Shown here piece after piece: positions 1-6,879 of a DNA stretch of 11,084 nucleotides. Location: NCBI GenBank assembly GCA_013820865.1, contig JACDHU010000026.1, positions 232 through 11,315 of the forward strand. Reading direction: 5' to 3'. Positions within the stretch are counted from its first letter, which is position 1. Each line of letters begins with the position of its first letter. The translations under genes were made by a program, and so were the position numbers. The stretch comes from Chloroflexota bacterium. Lineage in GTDB: Bacteria; Chloroflexota; Limnocylindria; QHBO01. The notes below the pieces were generated by a model. It did no database searches. It was not told the DNA's origin and saw only the letters and a program-made list of their open reading frames with translations.

Positions 1-1293
1 GGCGCATAGCGCATCGGCCAAAGCGTCAATGTCGGTCCTGGTGGAGCCAAGGCCCAGGCTCATGCGCGCCGCACCCGGCAGGCGCTCATGATGGCCCGCC
101 CGCATTCCCTCGATGAGCCGATGCGCCTCGGCGTCGTCCACGCGCAGCAGCCGCATCATGAGCGGGTGAGCGCAGAAACATCCATGGCGGATGCCGATGC
201 CGTGCTCGGCCGAGAGGACTGCCGCCAGCAGGTCGTAGGGCACTCCCTCCATGCTGAAGGTCAGCAGGCCGACCCGCGGATGCTCCGCTGGCCAGACGCG
301 ATAGGGCTTGAAGCCCTCGACGTCCGCCAGTCGTTGGCGGGCGTAGGCGAGCAGCGCACGCTCTTCGGCCGCGATCCGATCCATCCCGGCGGAGCTGAGC
401 GTGTCGCACGCGACGCCCAGCGCCACGGCGCCGATCACGTTCGGCGAGCCCGCCTCCTGGCGGTCGGGCAGCTCTGCCCACAGGGTCTCGTCGACGGTTA
501 CGAGCTTCACTGCGCCGCCACCGCGCAGGAACGGGTCGCCGGCCGACAGCCAGTCGCGCTCGCCGATGAGCGCTCCGGCACCATACGGCGCATACAGCTT
601 GTGACCCGAAAGGGCGAGGTAATCGATCCCGTCGCGCGCCATGTCGATGGGTGCGTGTGGCGCCAGCTGCGCGGCGTCAACCAGCAGCCGAGCGCCATTG
701 TCGTGCGCAACCCGCGCGATGTCGGCGACGGGCCATATCTCGCCTGTCACGTTGCTGGCTCCCGTGACGGCCACGAGGTGAGGGTCTCCGCACTGCGGCA
801 GGTCCCTGAGCGTGCTCTCCAGCGTTGCGAGCAGCTCCTGCGGCGTCTCCGGCACTGGCAGGTATCGGACCCCGATGCGCTTCCACGGAAGCAGGTTGGC
901 GTGGTGCTCGCCGGCGAAGCACACGACGTGGGTTCCTTCCGGCAGGGTGCCGGCCAACAGGTTGATGGAATCGGTGGTGTTGCGGGTGATGATCACCGCG
1001 TCGTCGTCGCGTGCCTTGACGAAGCGGCGGATCGACTCGCGCGCGCCCTCGTAAGCGGCGGTCGAGGCGCGCGACTTGAATCCCGCGCCTCGATGCACGC
1101 TCGAATACCAGCCGAGCAGCTCTTCGACGGCGTCGTGCACGGCGTGGAGCGCCGGCGCGGAGGCGGCGTAGTCGAGGTTGACGTAGCGCCGCATCTCGCC
1201 GCTGACGAGCGGCACCTGCGTCTCGGCGCCAACCAGGCGGACGAGGTCGCTGCCATGGACCGAAGGATGTTGCGTGGCCGTCATCGGCCTCAT
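1..1293 (-). CDS. Class V aminotransferase / cysteine desulfurase-like PLP enzyme (C-terminus cut by window edge)
   Basis: The frame is open for 431 codons from ATG at 1293 to the window edge with no stop. It reads as a fold-type I PLP enzyme of the SufS/CsdA/NifS group. Visible landmarks are NLDYAASAPAL near residues 39-49, EHHANLLPW with H130-H131, VDAAQ with D206 and Q209, and SGHK with K232 as the Schiff-base lysine. RHGCFCAHPL places C374 where SufS carries its persulfide cysteine, with an extra C372. The C-terminal text ARMSLGLGSTRTDIDALADAL matches the end of SufS-type proteins, so only a few residues are missing. The expected reaction is release of sulfur (or selenium) from cysteine, in the cytosol. 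A GGAG Shine-Dalgarno (1298-1301) sits 4 bases before the ATG; M4 at 1284 is an alternative start. The gene begins 12 bases after the TSUP permease gene and is probably co-transcribed. The family is secure. The substrate is not; a non-desulfurase class V lyase or aminotransferase is possible. The long plus-strand ORF over the same bases is a shadow. Confidence 0.9.
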   Translation of the reverse strand, partial: MRPMTATQHPSVHGSDLVRLVGAETQVPLVSGEMRRYVNLDYAASAPALHAVHDAVEELLGWYSSVHRGAGFKSRASTAAYEGARESIRRFVKARDDDAVIITRNTTDSINLLAGTLPEGTHVVCFAGEHHANLLPWKRIGVRYLPVPETPQELLATLESTLRDLPQCGDPHLVAVTGASNVTGEIWPVADIARVAHDNGARLLVDAAQLAPHAPIDMARDGIDYLALSGHKLYAPYGAGALIGERDWLSAGDPFLRGGGAVKLVTVDETLWAELPDRQEAGSPNVIGAVALGVACDTLSSAGMDRIAAEERALLAYARQRLADVEGFKPYRVWPAEHPRVGLLTFSMEGVPYDLLAAVLSAEHGIGIRHGCFCAHPLMMRLLRVDDAEAHRLIEGMRAGHHERLPGAARMSLGLGSTRTDIDALADALCA

Positions 1294-1305
1294 GCTACTC
1301 CGCGT

Positions 1306-2046
1306 TCAGGGCAGAAAGACCAGCTTCGCGGCGGCCAGGACCAGGACCAGGGCCAGCGCCCGTCGCAGGTTGAGGATGCTGAACCGTGCCGCGCCGATCC
1401 ATGAGCCGATGAGCCCGCCGGCGACGACAGCGACCACCCACAGCGGAAGGGCGGGCGGCAGGCTTACGCCAGCCGTGATCAGTCCGGCCAGCCCGGCGAT
1501 CGAGTTGACGAGAATGAAGGCACCCGAGAGCCCCGCGGCGTCGCGCGTCCCGGACCACGCGGCAAGGACGAGGAGCGGGGTCAGAAAGATGCCGCCGCCA
1601 GTCCCGGTCAGTCCGGCCAGCAGACCGATCGCGGCGCCGGCCGCGAGGCCTGACAGCAGTGGAACACCTCGATGGGTGGCGTCCTCTGCGCCGGCCGTTG
1701 CCGTCGCCAGCCGCCATGCGCCCGCCAGCAGCACCACCGCAACGAGCGGCCGATAGACGCCGTCCGGCAGCGCGATGCTGCCGCCGATGAAGGCCATCGG
1801 GATCGAGCCCGCCGCCAGCGGCGCGAGGCTGCGCCATGGCAGATGTCCGGCGCGCGAGAAGCGCACGACCACGATGCTCGCCACGAACAGGTTGAGGACC
1901 AAAGCGGTGGGCCGCATGGTGGTTGCCGCCACGCCCACGAGCGCCATGGCGGCAAGGTACGCGGACGCGCCAGCATGTCCCACGCTCGAGTACAGGAGCG
2001 CCGCAGCGAAGAAGAGCGCCGCCAGGATCAGGACATCCGCGTTCAC
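1306..2046 (-). CDS. TSUP (TauE/SafE) family membrane permease
   Basis: This 246-residue, very hydrophobic protein has about eight predicted membrane helices. It shows the internal repeat of the TSUP family: the first motif, YSSVGHAGASAYLA (residues 19-32), corresponds to AGLTGTGGGIFLTP (144-157) in the second half. TSUP proteins move sulfite, sulfonates, thiosulfate-like anions or other small organic anions across the cytoplasmic membrane. The substrate cannot be read from sequence. The start is GTG at 2046; no in-frame ATG lies nearby, since the ATG at 2055 meets a stop after three codons. A TAGCAT -10-like hexamer ends 6 bases before the GTG, suggesting a leaderless transcript in addition to read-through from the lipoprotein gene 29 bases upstream. 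The PLP enzyme gene follows 12 bases downstream, which makes sulfur-anion traffic a reasonable inference. The length is normal for the family. Confidence 0.88.
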   Translation of the reverse strand: MNADVLILAALFFAAALLYSSVGHAGASAYLAAMALVGVAATTMRPTALVLNLFVASIVVVRFSRAGHLPWRSLAPLAAGSIPMAFIGGSIALPDGVYRPLVAVVLLAGAWRLATATAGAEDATHRGVPLLSGLAAGAAIGLLAGLTGTGGGIFLTPLLVLAAWSGTRDAAGLSGAFILVNSIAGLAGLITAGVSLPPALPLWVVAVVAGGLIGSWIGAARFSILNLRRALALVLVLAAAKLVFLP

Positions 2047-2052
2047 GCTCGC

Positions 2053-2058
2053 ATGCTA
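2053..2058 (-). promoter_or_regulatory. Candidate -10 element (TAGCAT) for a leaderless TSUP transcript
   Basis: On the minus strand TAGCAT fits the TANNNT -10 pattern and ends 6 bases before the GTG start at 2046. That spacing would put the transcription start at or next to the start codon. No convincing -35 box is visible. This is one of four such sites in the window. Chance occurrence is not excluded for a three-base consensus. Confidence 0.35.
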
Positions 2059-2075
2059 CGTCTGCGGCGGGTGGC

Positions 2076-3476
2076 CTACTGGCCGAGCGGCGTCCAGAGC
2101 GCAGTCTCGGGGTGGAATTGGCTCCAGGCGAACCAGAAGGCCTCGTGGGATGCGATCTCGGCTCCATCCGCACCCCACGCGCGCAGGCCACCACCATCGG
2201 TCATCAGCGTGACCCCGTTGAGCATGACCGCGCGTCCTGCGGCCAGCTCGTCGGCCGCCTGCTCGGCCGCGAACGCCATCGGCCGCCCGTCCGGCCCGAT
2301 CACGCCGACCACCGCTGCCTGCGCCGGAAGCCGTGAGTCGGGCTGGCCGATCGGGAAGATGGGTCCGAAGTCGTCCCGTCCGTCGAGCGGGTCGTCCGGG
2401 TAGCTGCGGCCGATTCCTCCGTCCTCGGCCACGATCCGCGTGTCCGGATGCGCTTCCTTCCACTCGCCCCACGTGCTGACCACGACGGTTGCCTGCTCGA
2501 GCACGAGGCCGATGTCCTCAAGCGGGCCCGACAGCGCGCGACCGGTGAATGTGTTGAAGACCGATTGGGTCACGAGGTCGTACATCACCTTGTTCGATCG
2601 CGAGAGCAGCCCTGACGTGCGCAGGACTGGCGTCTCAACCCCGTCGAGTACGGCATCGGTCAGGTACGCCTGGGCCGCGCCGCACAGCGTGCAGTACGGC
2701 ATGCCGATGCGCCGGCCGCCAATGGTGATGTTGACCATCTCGTGCACCTCCATCTGGTGCTTCGGGAAGGCGACGGCCTCGTCGTTGACGACGATCCCGA
2801 ACACCGTCCGGTCGTCCGCGTACCAATTGCCCTGCGCCGCGGCGGTAAGAGCTGGATCGTCGAGGGCCGGGATGCAGCCACGGCTGCATGGTCGCCCGCC
2901 GCCACTGGTGCTGTCGTCGATGAAGACGCCGCCCCACGAGACGAACCGCCAGTCGATGCGCGAGTCGACATCGGCGAAGAACGGCTCCCAGCCCGGCTCG
3001 AAGGCGACGAACAGCTTGGCTTTCGTCGCTCGGTAGTCCGGCGGCGCCGGCAGGTCCCAGGCGAGGAGCAGGTTCGTTGCAGCGATCCATGGGAAGCTTC
3101 CGAAACGGTCATCGCTGCGCGGATCGATCCCGGTGAGGTCGGTGAAGGCGTCGACCAGCGCCTCCTCGGTCCGGGCGTCCGCGACGAAGCGCAGCATGTC
3201 CGATACGACCCATGCCAGCCGTGCATCGCCCGATGCGGCGACTACGTCCAGCGCGTCGGCGTCGACCGATCTCATTGCCAACGTCGTCACCAGTTGCTCG
3301 ACGCTCTCGGCCACCGCTTGATCCAGTGGCCGGTCATCGGTTTCGGGTGCGGACGGCCAGGGCTCGACGCCTGGAGTGGCAGCAGGATCGGCGCTGCCTG
3401 ATGCCGGGAGGTCGGCCGTCGTGCACGCGGCCATCACCAGGGTCGCGAGTGCGAGGAGCGTCATGGCGCGGTGCAT
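2076..3476 (-). CDS. DUF3179 domain lipoprotein
   Basis: The 466-residue protein opens with a lipoprotein signal peptide: MHRAMTLLALATLVMAAC, lipobox VMAAC with C18 as lipidated cysteine, followed by an A/P/S-rich linker. It should be anchored on the outer face of the membrane. Residues about 220-330 carry the DUF3179 signature: VFGIVVNDEAVAFPKHQMEV, then HEMVN with H245, MPYCTLCG with C262 and C265, and SGLLSRSNKVMYDLVTQSVF. The domain closes with AFWFAWSQFHPETALW near the C-terminus. A second cysteine pair, CSRGC (C197, C201), lies just before the domain and could form a disulfide or metal site. The function of DUF3179 is unknown. The start at 3476 was chosen because it gives a proper signal peptide; an in-frame ATG at 3542 adds 22 charged residues and runs into the divergent gene, and ATG 3464 is a weaker option. 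It is probably the first gene of a three-gene unit with the permease and PLP enzyme. Confidence 0.88.
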   Translation of the reverse strand: MHRAMTLLALATLVMAACTTADLPASGSADPAATPGVEPWPSAPETDDRPLDQAVAESVEQLVTTLAMRSVDADALDVVAASGDARLAWVVSDMLRFVADARTEEALVDAFTDLTGIDPRSDDRFGSFPWIAATNLLLAWDLPAPPDYRATKAKLFVAFEPGWEPFFADVDSRIDWRFVSWGGVFIDDSTSGGGRPCSRGCIPALDDPALTAAAQGNWYADDRTVFGIVVNDEAVAFPKHQMEVHEMVNITIGGRRIGMPYCTLCGAAQAYLTDAVLDGVETPVLRTSGLLSRSNKVMYDLVTQSVFNTFTGRALSGPLEDIGLVLEQATVVVSTWGEWKEAHPDTRIVAEDGGIGRSYPDDPLDGRDDFGPIFPIGQPDSRLPAQAAVVGVIGPDGRPMAFAAEQAADELAAGRAVMLNGVTLMTDGGGLRAWGADGAEIASHEAFWFAWSQFHPETALWTPLGQ

Positions 3477-3540
3477 GCGTGGATTGTGCGACCTCTCGAT
3501 GACGACACGATGACGTCGGCGCGCCGGTATCCTGAGAAGC
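3477..3540. promoter_or_regulatory. Divergent intergenic promoter region
   Basis: These 64 bases separate the divergent starts of the DUF3179 lipoprotein gene (minus) and the mycothione-reductase-like gene (plus). The plus side holds a good leaderless -10. The minus side has only a weak candidate, CACAAT at 3483-3488, which ends 6 bases before the ATG at 3476. A purine-rich GAGAGG lies 14 bases before that ATG, too far to be a convincing Shine-Dalgarno. No clear operator palindrome was found. Confidence 0.5.
3528..3533 (+). promoter_or_regulatory. Candidate -10 element (TATCCT) for a leaderless transcript
   Basis: TATCCT is followed by 7 bases and then the ATG at 3541, so transcription would begin at the A of the start codon. 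No convincing Shine-Dalgarno precedes the ATG. The arrangement is the same, to the base, as TACACT before the ATG at 8224. No good -35 box is visible. Confidence 0.5.
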
Positions 3541-4956
3541 ATGCAGGATCAGCAGTTCGATCTCATCGTCATCGGCACGGGCTCCGGACTCGAGGTATCG
3601 GCGGCCGCAGCCGGACGTGGCCTACGAGTGGCCGTGATCGAGGATGGGCCGTTCGGCGGCACCTGCCTGAATCGGGGCTGCATCCCATCGAAGATGCTCG
3701 TTCACGTTGCCGACGTTGCCCGCACGATCGCCACGGCAGAGCGCTTCGGCGTGCACGCCAGCATCGATCGGATTGACTGGCCGTTCATCGTCGAGCGGAC
3801 GTTTCGCGAGATCGACCGCAGTGCCGCGAACATCCTCGAGGGGAACCGGCGCGCCGAGAACATCACGGTCTTCGAGGACAGCGCTCGCTTCATTGGTCAC
3901 AAGCGGGTCGCGGTGGGCGATGCGCACTTGACGGCCGAGACGATCGTCATTGCCGCGGGCACACGGCCGTCGATCCCGGAGATCCCCGGGCTGGCCGAGG
4001 CGGGCTACGAGACGACGGATACGGTCATGCGGATCCCGGAGCTTCCGCGGCGCCTCGCCATCCTGGGCGGTGGTTTCGTCGGTGCCGAGCTTGGCCACGT
4101 GTTCGGCAGCATCGGCAGCGAGGTCACGATCATCACGCGTGGCCCGGCCATGGTGCGCGACGAGGATCGCGACGTCTCGCGGCGCATGACCGAGGCCTAC
4201 GCGCGGCGCTTCGACCTGCGGCTCTCATCGGAGGTGCGGCGCGTCGAACGCAACGGCGAGACCCTGTCGCTTGAGGTCGGTCCGGGTTCCATCGAGTGCG
4301 ACGTCCTGCTGGTTGCGGCCGGACGCACGTCGAATGCGGATCGATTGGATGTCGCCGCGACCGGCGTCGAGACCAACGAACGCGGCTTCGTCACGACGGA
4401 CGAGTACATGCGGACGAATGTCGACGGAGTGTGGGCGCTGGGCGACATCGTGGGACGCTGGCAGCTGAAGCACAACGCGAATCTCGAGGCGGCGCACGTC
4501 GCCAACAACATCCTCGATCCCGACGAGATGGCTGCGGTCGACTACCACGCCATGCCTGCCGCGATCTTCGGCTCACCGCAGATCGGCAGCGTCGGCATGA
4601 CCGAACAACATGCGGAGGAGCAGGGGATCCCGTACGCGACGTCAACCCATCGCTATGACGCCACCGCGTACGGCGAGTCGATCGAGGATCACGACGGGTT
4701 CGTGAAAGTCCTCGCCGATCCGTCGTCGGGCGAGATCCTGGGATGCCATGTCATCGGCCATGACGCATCGGTCCTGGTGCAGGAAGCGGTCAATCTCATG
4801 CGCTTCCGGCTGCCGGTCGACGTGATCGCGCAGTCGATCTACATCCACCCGGCGTTGACGGAGGTCATACAGGCAGCCTTCGCGTCCGTGGCCCGCAAGA
4901 TCGCGGACTCGCGTCAGGGCCACGAGCATGGACATGCCGACTCGCACGAGGCATAG
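3541..4956 (+). CDS. Mycothione reductase-like / dihydrolipoyl dehydrogenase-family flavoprotein disulfide reductase
   Basis: The 471-residue class I flavoprotein disulfide reductase has a FAD-binding motif VIGTGSG (residues 10-16), the redox-active pair GGTCLNRGCIPSK (C42, C47), a NAD(P)H Rossmann motif ILGGGFVGAELGHVFG, the second FAD motif VWALGDI, and the dimerisation-domain acid-base pair HPALTE (H436, E441). The catalytic set is complete. GTGSG in place of GGGPG, the phrase TTDTVMRIPELPRRLAILGG and LKHNANLEAAHVANNIL resemble actinobacterial mycothione reductase more than dihydrolipoamide dehydrogenase. A likely role is NAD(P)H-dependent reduction of a low-molecular-weight thiol disulfide in the cytosol. 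The C-terminus adds a polar tail with four histidines (461, 463, 465, 469) that might bind metal. No 2-oxoacid dehydrogenase subunits and no mycothiol biosynthesis genes are in the window. The gene is monocistronic, with a leaderless-type promoter, and converges on the DinB gene 3 bases away. Lipoamide dehydrogenase or another thiol reductase remains possible. Confidence 0.82.
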   Translation: MQDQQFDLIVIGTGSGLEVSAAAAGRGLRVAVIEDGPFGGTCLNRGCIPSKMLVHVADVARTIATAERFGVHASIDRIDWPFIVERTFREIDRSAANILEGNRRAENITVFEDSARFIGHKRVAVGDAHLTAETIVIAAGTRPSIPEIPGLAEAGYETTDTVMRIPELPRRLAILGGGFVGAELGHVFGSIGSEVTIITRGPAMVRDEDRDVSRRMTEAYARRFDLRLSSEVRRVERNGETLSLEVGPGSIECDVLLVAAGRTSNADRLDVAATGVETNERGFVTTDEYMRTNVDGVWALGDIVGRWQLKHNANLEAAHVANNILDPDEMAAVDYHAMPAAIFGSPQIGSVGMTEQHAEEQGIPYATSTHRYDATAYGESIEDHDGFVKVLADPSSGEILGCHVIGHDASVLVQEAVNLMRFRLPVDVIAQSIYIHPALTEVIQAAFASVARKIADSRQGHEHGHADSHEA

Positions 4957-4959
4957 CGC

Positions 4960-5508
4960 TCAGCCGGCGATGGCGGCCGGGTCGTCGCGACGAAGCAGGA
5001 TGCCGAGGTATGCCTTCCATGGCCCGACCTCGGCGTCATGCGACCCGGCAAGGCCGGCGAAGATCTGCGAGACGTGATCGAGGTCATGGACCGCCCACGT
5101 GCTCAGGAGTTCGCGCAGCGTCACCTCGCCGAGTGAGGGATGCGTGCCTCGCCGATCCAGGTCCGGTTCCGTCACCAGCGCCTCGAGCCGCGCCAGATTC
5201 TCGTCACGAAGGCTGGCGAAGTGCTCGACGAGCTGGTCTAGGGTGGCATCGGCGTCGCGGTCGGCGTGCGCGAATCGGTCGAACTTGTCGAAGGGCACGG
5301 CGGTGCCATGGTCGAGGATGCGCTGCGTGCGCTCGATCCAATCGGTCAGCTCGCCGGTGATGAGGTGGCCGACCACGTCGTGCGGCCGCCATCCGTCGGG
5401 GACGTCCGTCGTATCGGTCCATGAGTCCGGCAGACCGATGAGCAGCGCGCGCAACAGCTGCGGCGTGCGACGCAGGAGGTCCGTCGTCTCACCGATCACG
5501 TCACTCAT
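4960..5508 (-). CDS. DinB-fold (DinB/MST family) metal-binding protein
   Basis: The 182-residue, mostly helical protein fits the DinB/maleylpyruvate isomerase-like/bacillithiol transferase four-helix fold. The usual metal triad is visible: H48 in DVVGHLI, and H141 and H145 in WAVHDLDHV. The segment GWRPHDVVGHL is typical of the family. Members are thiol-S-transferases (for bacillithiol, mycothiol or glutathione) or damage-induced proteins of unknown role; the co-substrate cannot be told here. The ATG at 5508 is preceded by AGGAG (5515-5519) with 6-base spacing, and that motif overlaps the TAG stop of the upstream flavoenzyme. The two are therefore co-transcribed, as the last genes of the minus-strand cluster. 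A thiol transferase partner would suit the neighbouring thiol-type flavoenzymes, but this is inference from position. The 3' end nearly abuts the convergent reductase gene. Confidence 0.85.
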   Translation of the reverse strand: MSDVIGETTDLLRRTPQLLRALLIGLPDSWTDTTDVPDGWRPHDVVGHLITGELTDWIERTQRILDHGTAVPFDKFDRFAHADRDADATLDQLVEHFASLRDENLARLEALVTEPDLDRRGTHPSLGEVTLRELLSTWAVHDLDHVSQIFAGLAGSHDAEVGPWKAYLGILLRRDDPAAIAG

Positions 5509-5517
5509 CTCGAGCTC

Positions 5518-6879
5518 CTACTCGCCGAGCTCTCGTGAGGCCGCGATGAAGGCTGTGCCCAGAACGCGGGCGACGGTGGGGAAGGCGTGGATCGTATCGG
5601 CCAGGGTGGCGAGCGGGACGCGGGCTCGAATGGCCAGGACGCACTCGTGGATGGCTTCGCTGACGGCCGGGCCGGCCATGAAGGCACCGACCAGCACGCG
5701 TTCGGATCGGTCGACGACGATGGTGACGTGGCCTTCGACCTCCGCGGTGTAGCCCTTGGCCGAGCTACCGATCTCCTCCGTGTACTCGCCCGCGTCGATG
5801 CCGCGCTCCTTCGCCTGCTCCATGAGCAGCCCGACCGATGCCGTCTCCGGATCGGTGTAGGTGGCGCGAGGAATGGCGTCCAACATGGGCCGATAGTCCT
5901 TGTCGCCGAGAGCAATGCGCACAACTGCCTCGCCGGCGTAGTGCCCGAGGTGGGTGTGCATCTCGGGTCCGGCAGCGTCGCCGGCGACGTAGACCCCTTC
6001 GGCGATCTGCAACCGATCATCCGGCTCGAGGCGTCCGCGGTTCGGCTTCACCCCGATTGTCTCGAGACCGAGGCCGTCCAGTGGGAGTTCGCGGCCGATG
6101 GCGAGCAGGATCTCGTGCCCTTCGACCGAGTCGCCCGAGTCCAGTTCCACGACGTGCGGCCCACCGCGCGGCGCCGCTCGTACCGCGGTCGCACGCGCTC
6201 CCAGACGCAGGCGCACCCCGTCGCGCTCGAGGCCGGCGGCCAGGAATTCGGATGAGCGCAGATGTTCGCGGTCGTGGACGCGATCATGGGGATGGACGAG
6301 CGTCACCGGGACGCCGTAGCGCGCGTAGACCTGGGACAGTTCCACGCCGGTCGGACCCGCTCCAAGGATGACCAGCGACCGCGGAAGCTCGCGGGTGCCG
6401 GTACCCTGGACGTTCGTCCATGGTTGCGCTTCGGCCAGCCCGGGCAGGTCATGCGGGACACGGCTGACCGACCCGACCGCCAGCACGACCGCATCGGCGG
6501 CGAGCAGTCGGTCGCCAACCCGAACCTGCCCCGGCCCAACAAGGGCGGCCGAGCCGCGGATGACGGTCGCGCCGGCCTCTTCGAGAGAAGCGACGTGGCC
6601 AGCGTCGTCGGGTGCATCGGTCCCTTCGCGGTTGATCATGTAATCGCGGAAGTCCGACGCCTTCGACCACGGATAGTCGCCGCCCGCATGGTGCACTGAC
6701 GCGGCGTGCAGGAGGGCCTTGGACGGCATGCAGGCCCAAAACGGGCACGAGCCGCCGAACAGGTCGCGGTCGATGATGGCGACCGATGCTCCTTGTGCCC
6801 GCGCGTAATGGGTTGCTGCCTCACCAGCGGTGCCGGCGCCGATGACGACGAGATCGAACTTGTCCATGCCCCCGATCAT
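5518..6879 (-). CDS. MerA/Gor-type FAD-dependent pyridine nucleotide oxidoreductase with altered C-terminal catalytic motif
   Basis: The 453-residue class I flavoprotein reductase has the FAD motif LVVIGAGTAGEAA (residues 10-22), the redox pair GGSCPFWACMPSK (C45, C50), the NAD(P)H-binding stretch LVILGAGPTGVELSQVY and the second FAD motif VYVAGDAAG. The dimerisation-domain motif that normally reads HPT-x-x-E is IHAFPTVAR: the catalytic His is F433 and the Glu is R438. Mercuric reductase also lacks this His (it has Tyr), so the enzyme may reduce something other than a simple disulfide. The ATG at 6879 forms an ATGA overlap with the hutI stop and has GGGGAG (6888-6893) 8 bases upstream, favouring translational coupling. 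An internal ATG at 6867, giving MDKFDLVVIGAG, also makes a normal N-terminus. The stop lies 9 bases before the DinB gene. No merR, merT or merP is nearby. The substrate is unknown. Confidence 0.85.
   Translation of the reverse strand: MIGGMDKFDLVVIGAGTAGEAATHYARAQGASVAIIDRDLFGGSCPFWACMPSKALLHAASVHHAGGDYPWSKASDFRDYMINREGTDAPDDAGHVASLEEAGATVIRGSAALVGPGQVRVGDRLLAADAVVLAVGSVSRVPHDLPGLAEAQPWTNVQGTGTRELPRSLVILGAGPTGVELSQVYARYGVPVTLVHPHDRVHDREHLRSSEFLAAGLERDGVRLRLGARATAVRAAPRGGPHVVELDSGDSVEGHEILLAIGRELPLDGLGLETIGVKPNRGRLEPDDRLQIAEGVYVAGDAAGPEMHTHLGHYAGEAVVRIALGDKDYRPMLDAIPRATYTDPETASVGLLMEQAKERGIDAGEYTEEIGSSAKGYTAEVEGHVTIVVDRSERVLVGAFMAGPAVSEAIHECVLAIRARVPLATLADTIHAFPTVARVLGTAFIAASRELGE

Noticed and set aside
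88..1404. 438-codon plus-strand ORF
   Set aside because: It lies antisense to a frame that contains all hallmark motifs of a class V PLP enzyme. Its own translation is low-complexity R/H/G/A-rich text with no recognisable domain, as expected for a shadow in GC-rich DNA.
1295..2197. 300-codon minus-strand ORF over the TSUP gene
   Set aside because: It is Arg/Gly-rich shadow translation in another frame. The frame at 1306-2046 is hydrophobic with the TSUP repeat motifs and fits the operon.
3477..3542. Upstream extension of the DUF3179 gene to ATG 3542
   Set aside because: The extra 22 residues are charged and would block a normal signal peptide, and they overlap the divergent start at 3541. 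ATG 3476 gives a proper lipoprotein leader.
4940..4990. GC-rich inverted-repeat-like bases near the convergent ends of the mycothione-reductase-like and DinB genes
   Set aside because: There is no T-tract, and the bases lie mostly in coding sequence. It is not a convincing intrinsic terminator.
5518..6879. Mercuric reductase (merA) call
   Set aside because: There is no N-terminal HMA domain, no C-terminal vicinal cysteine pair, and no merR, merT or merP nearby. Only the loss of the catalytic His is shared with MerA.
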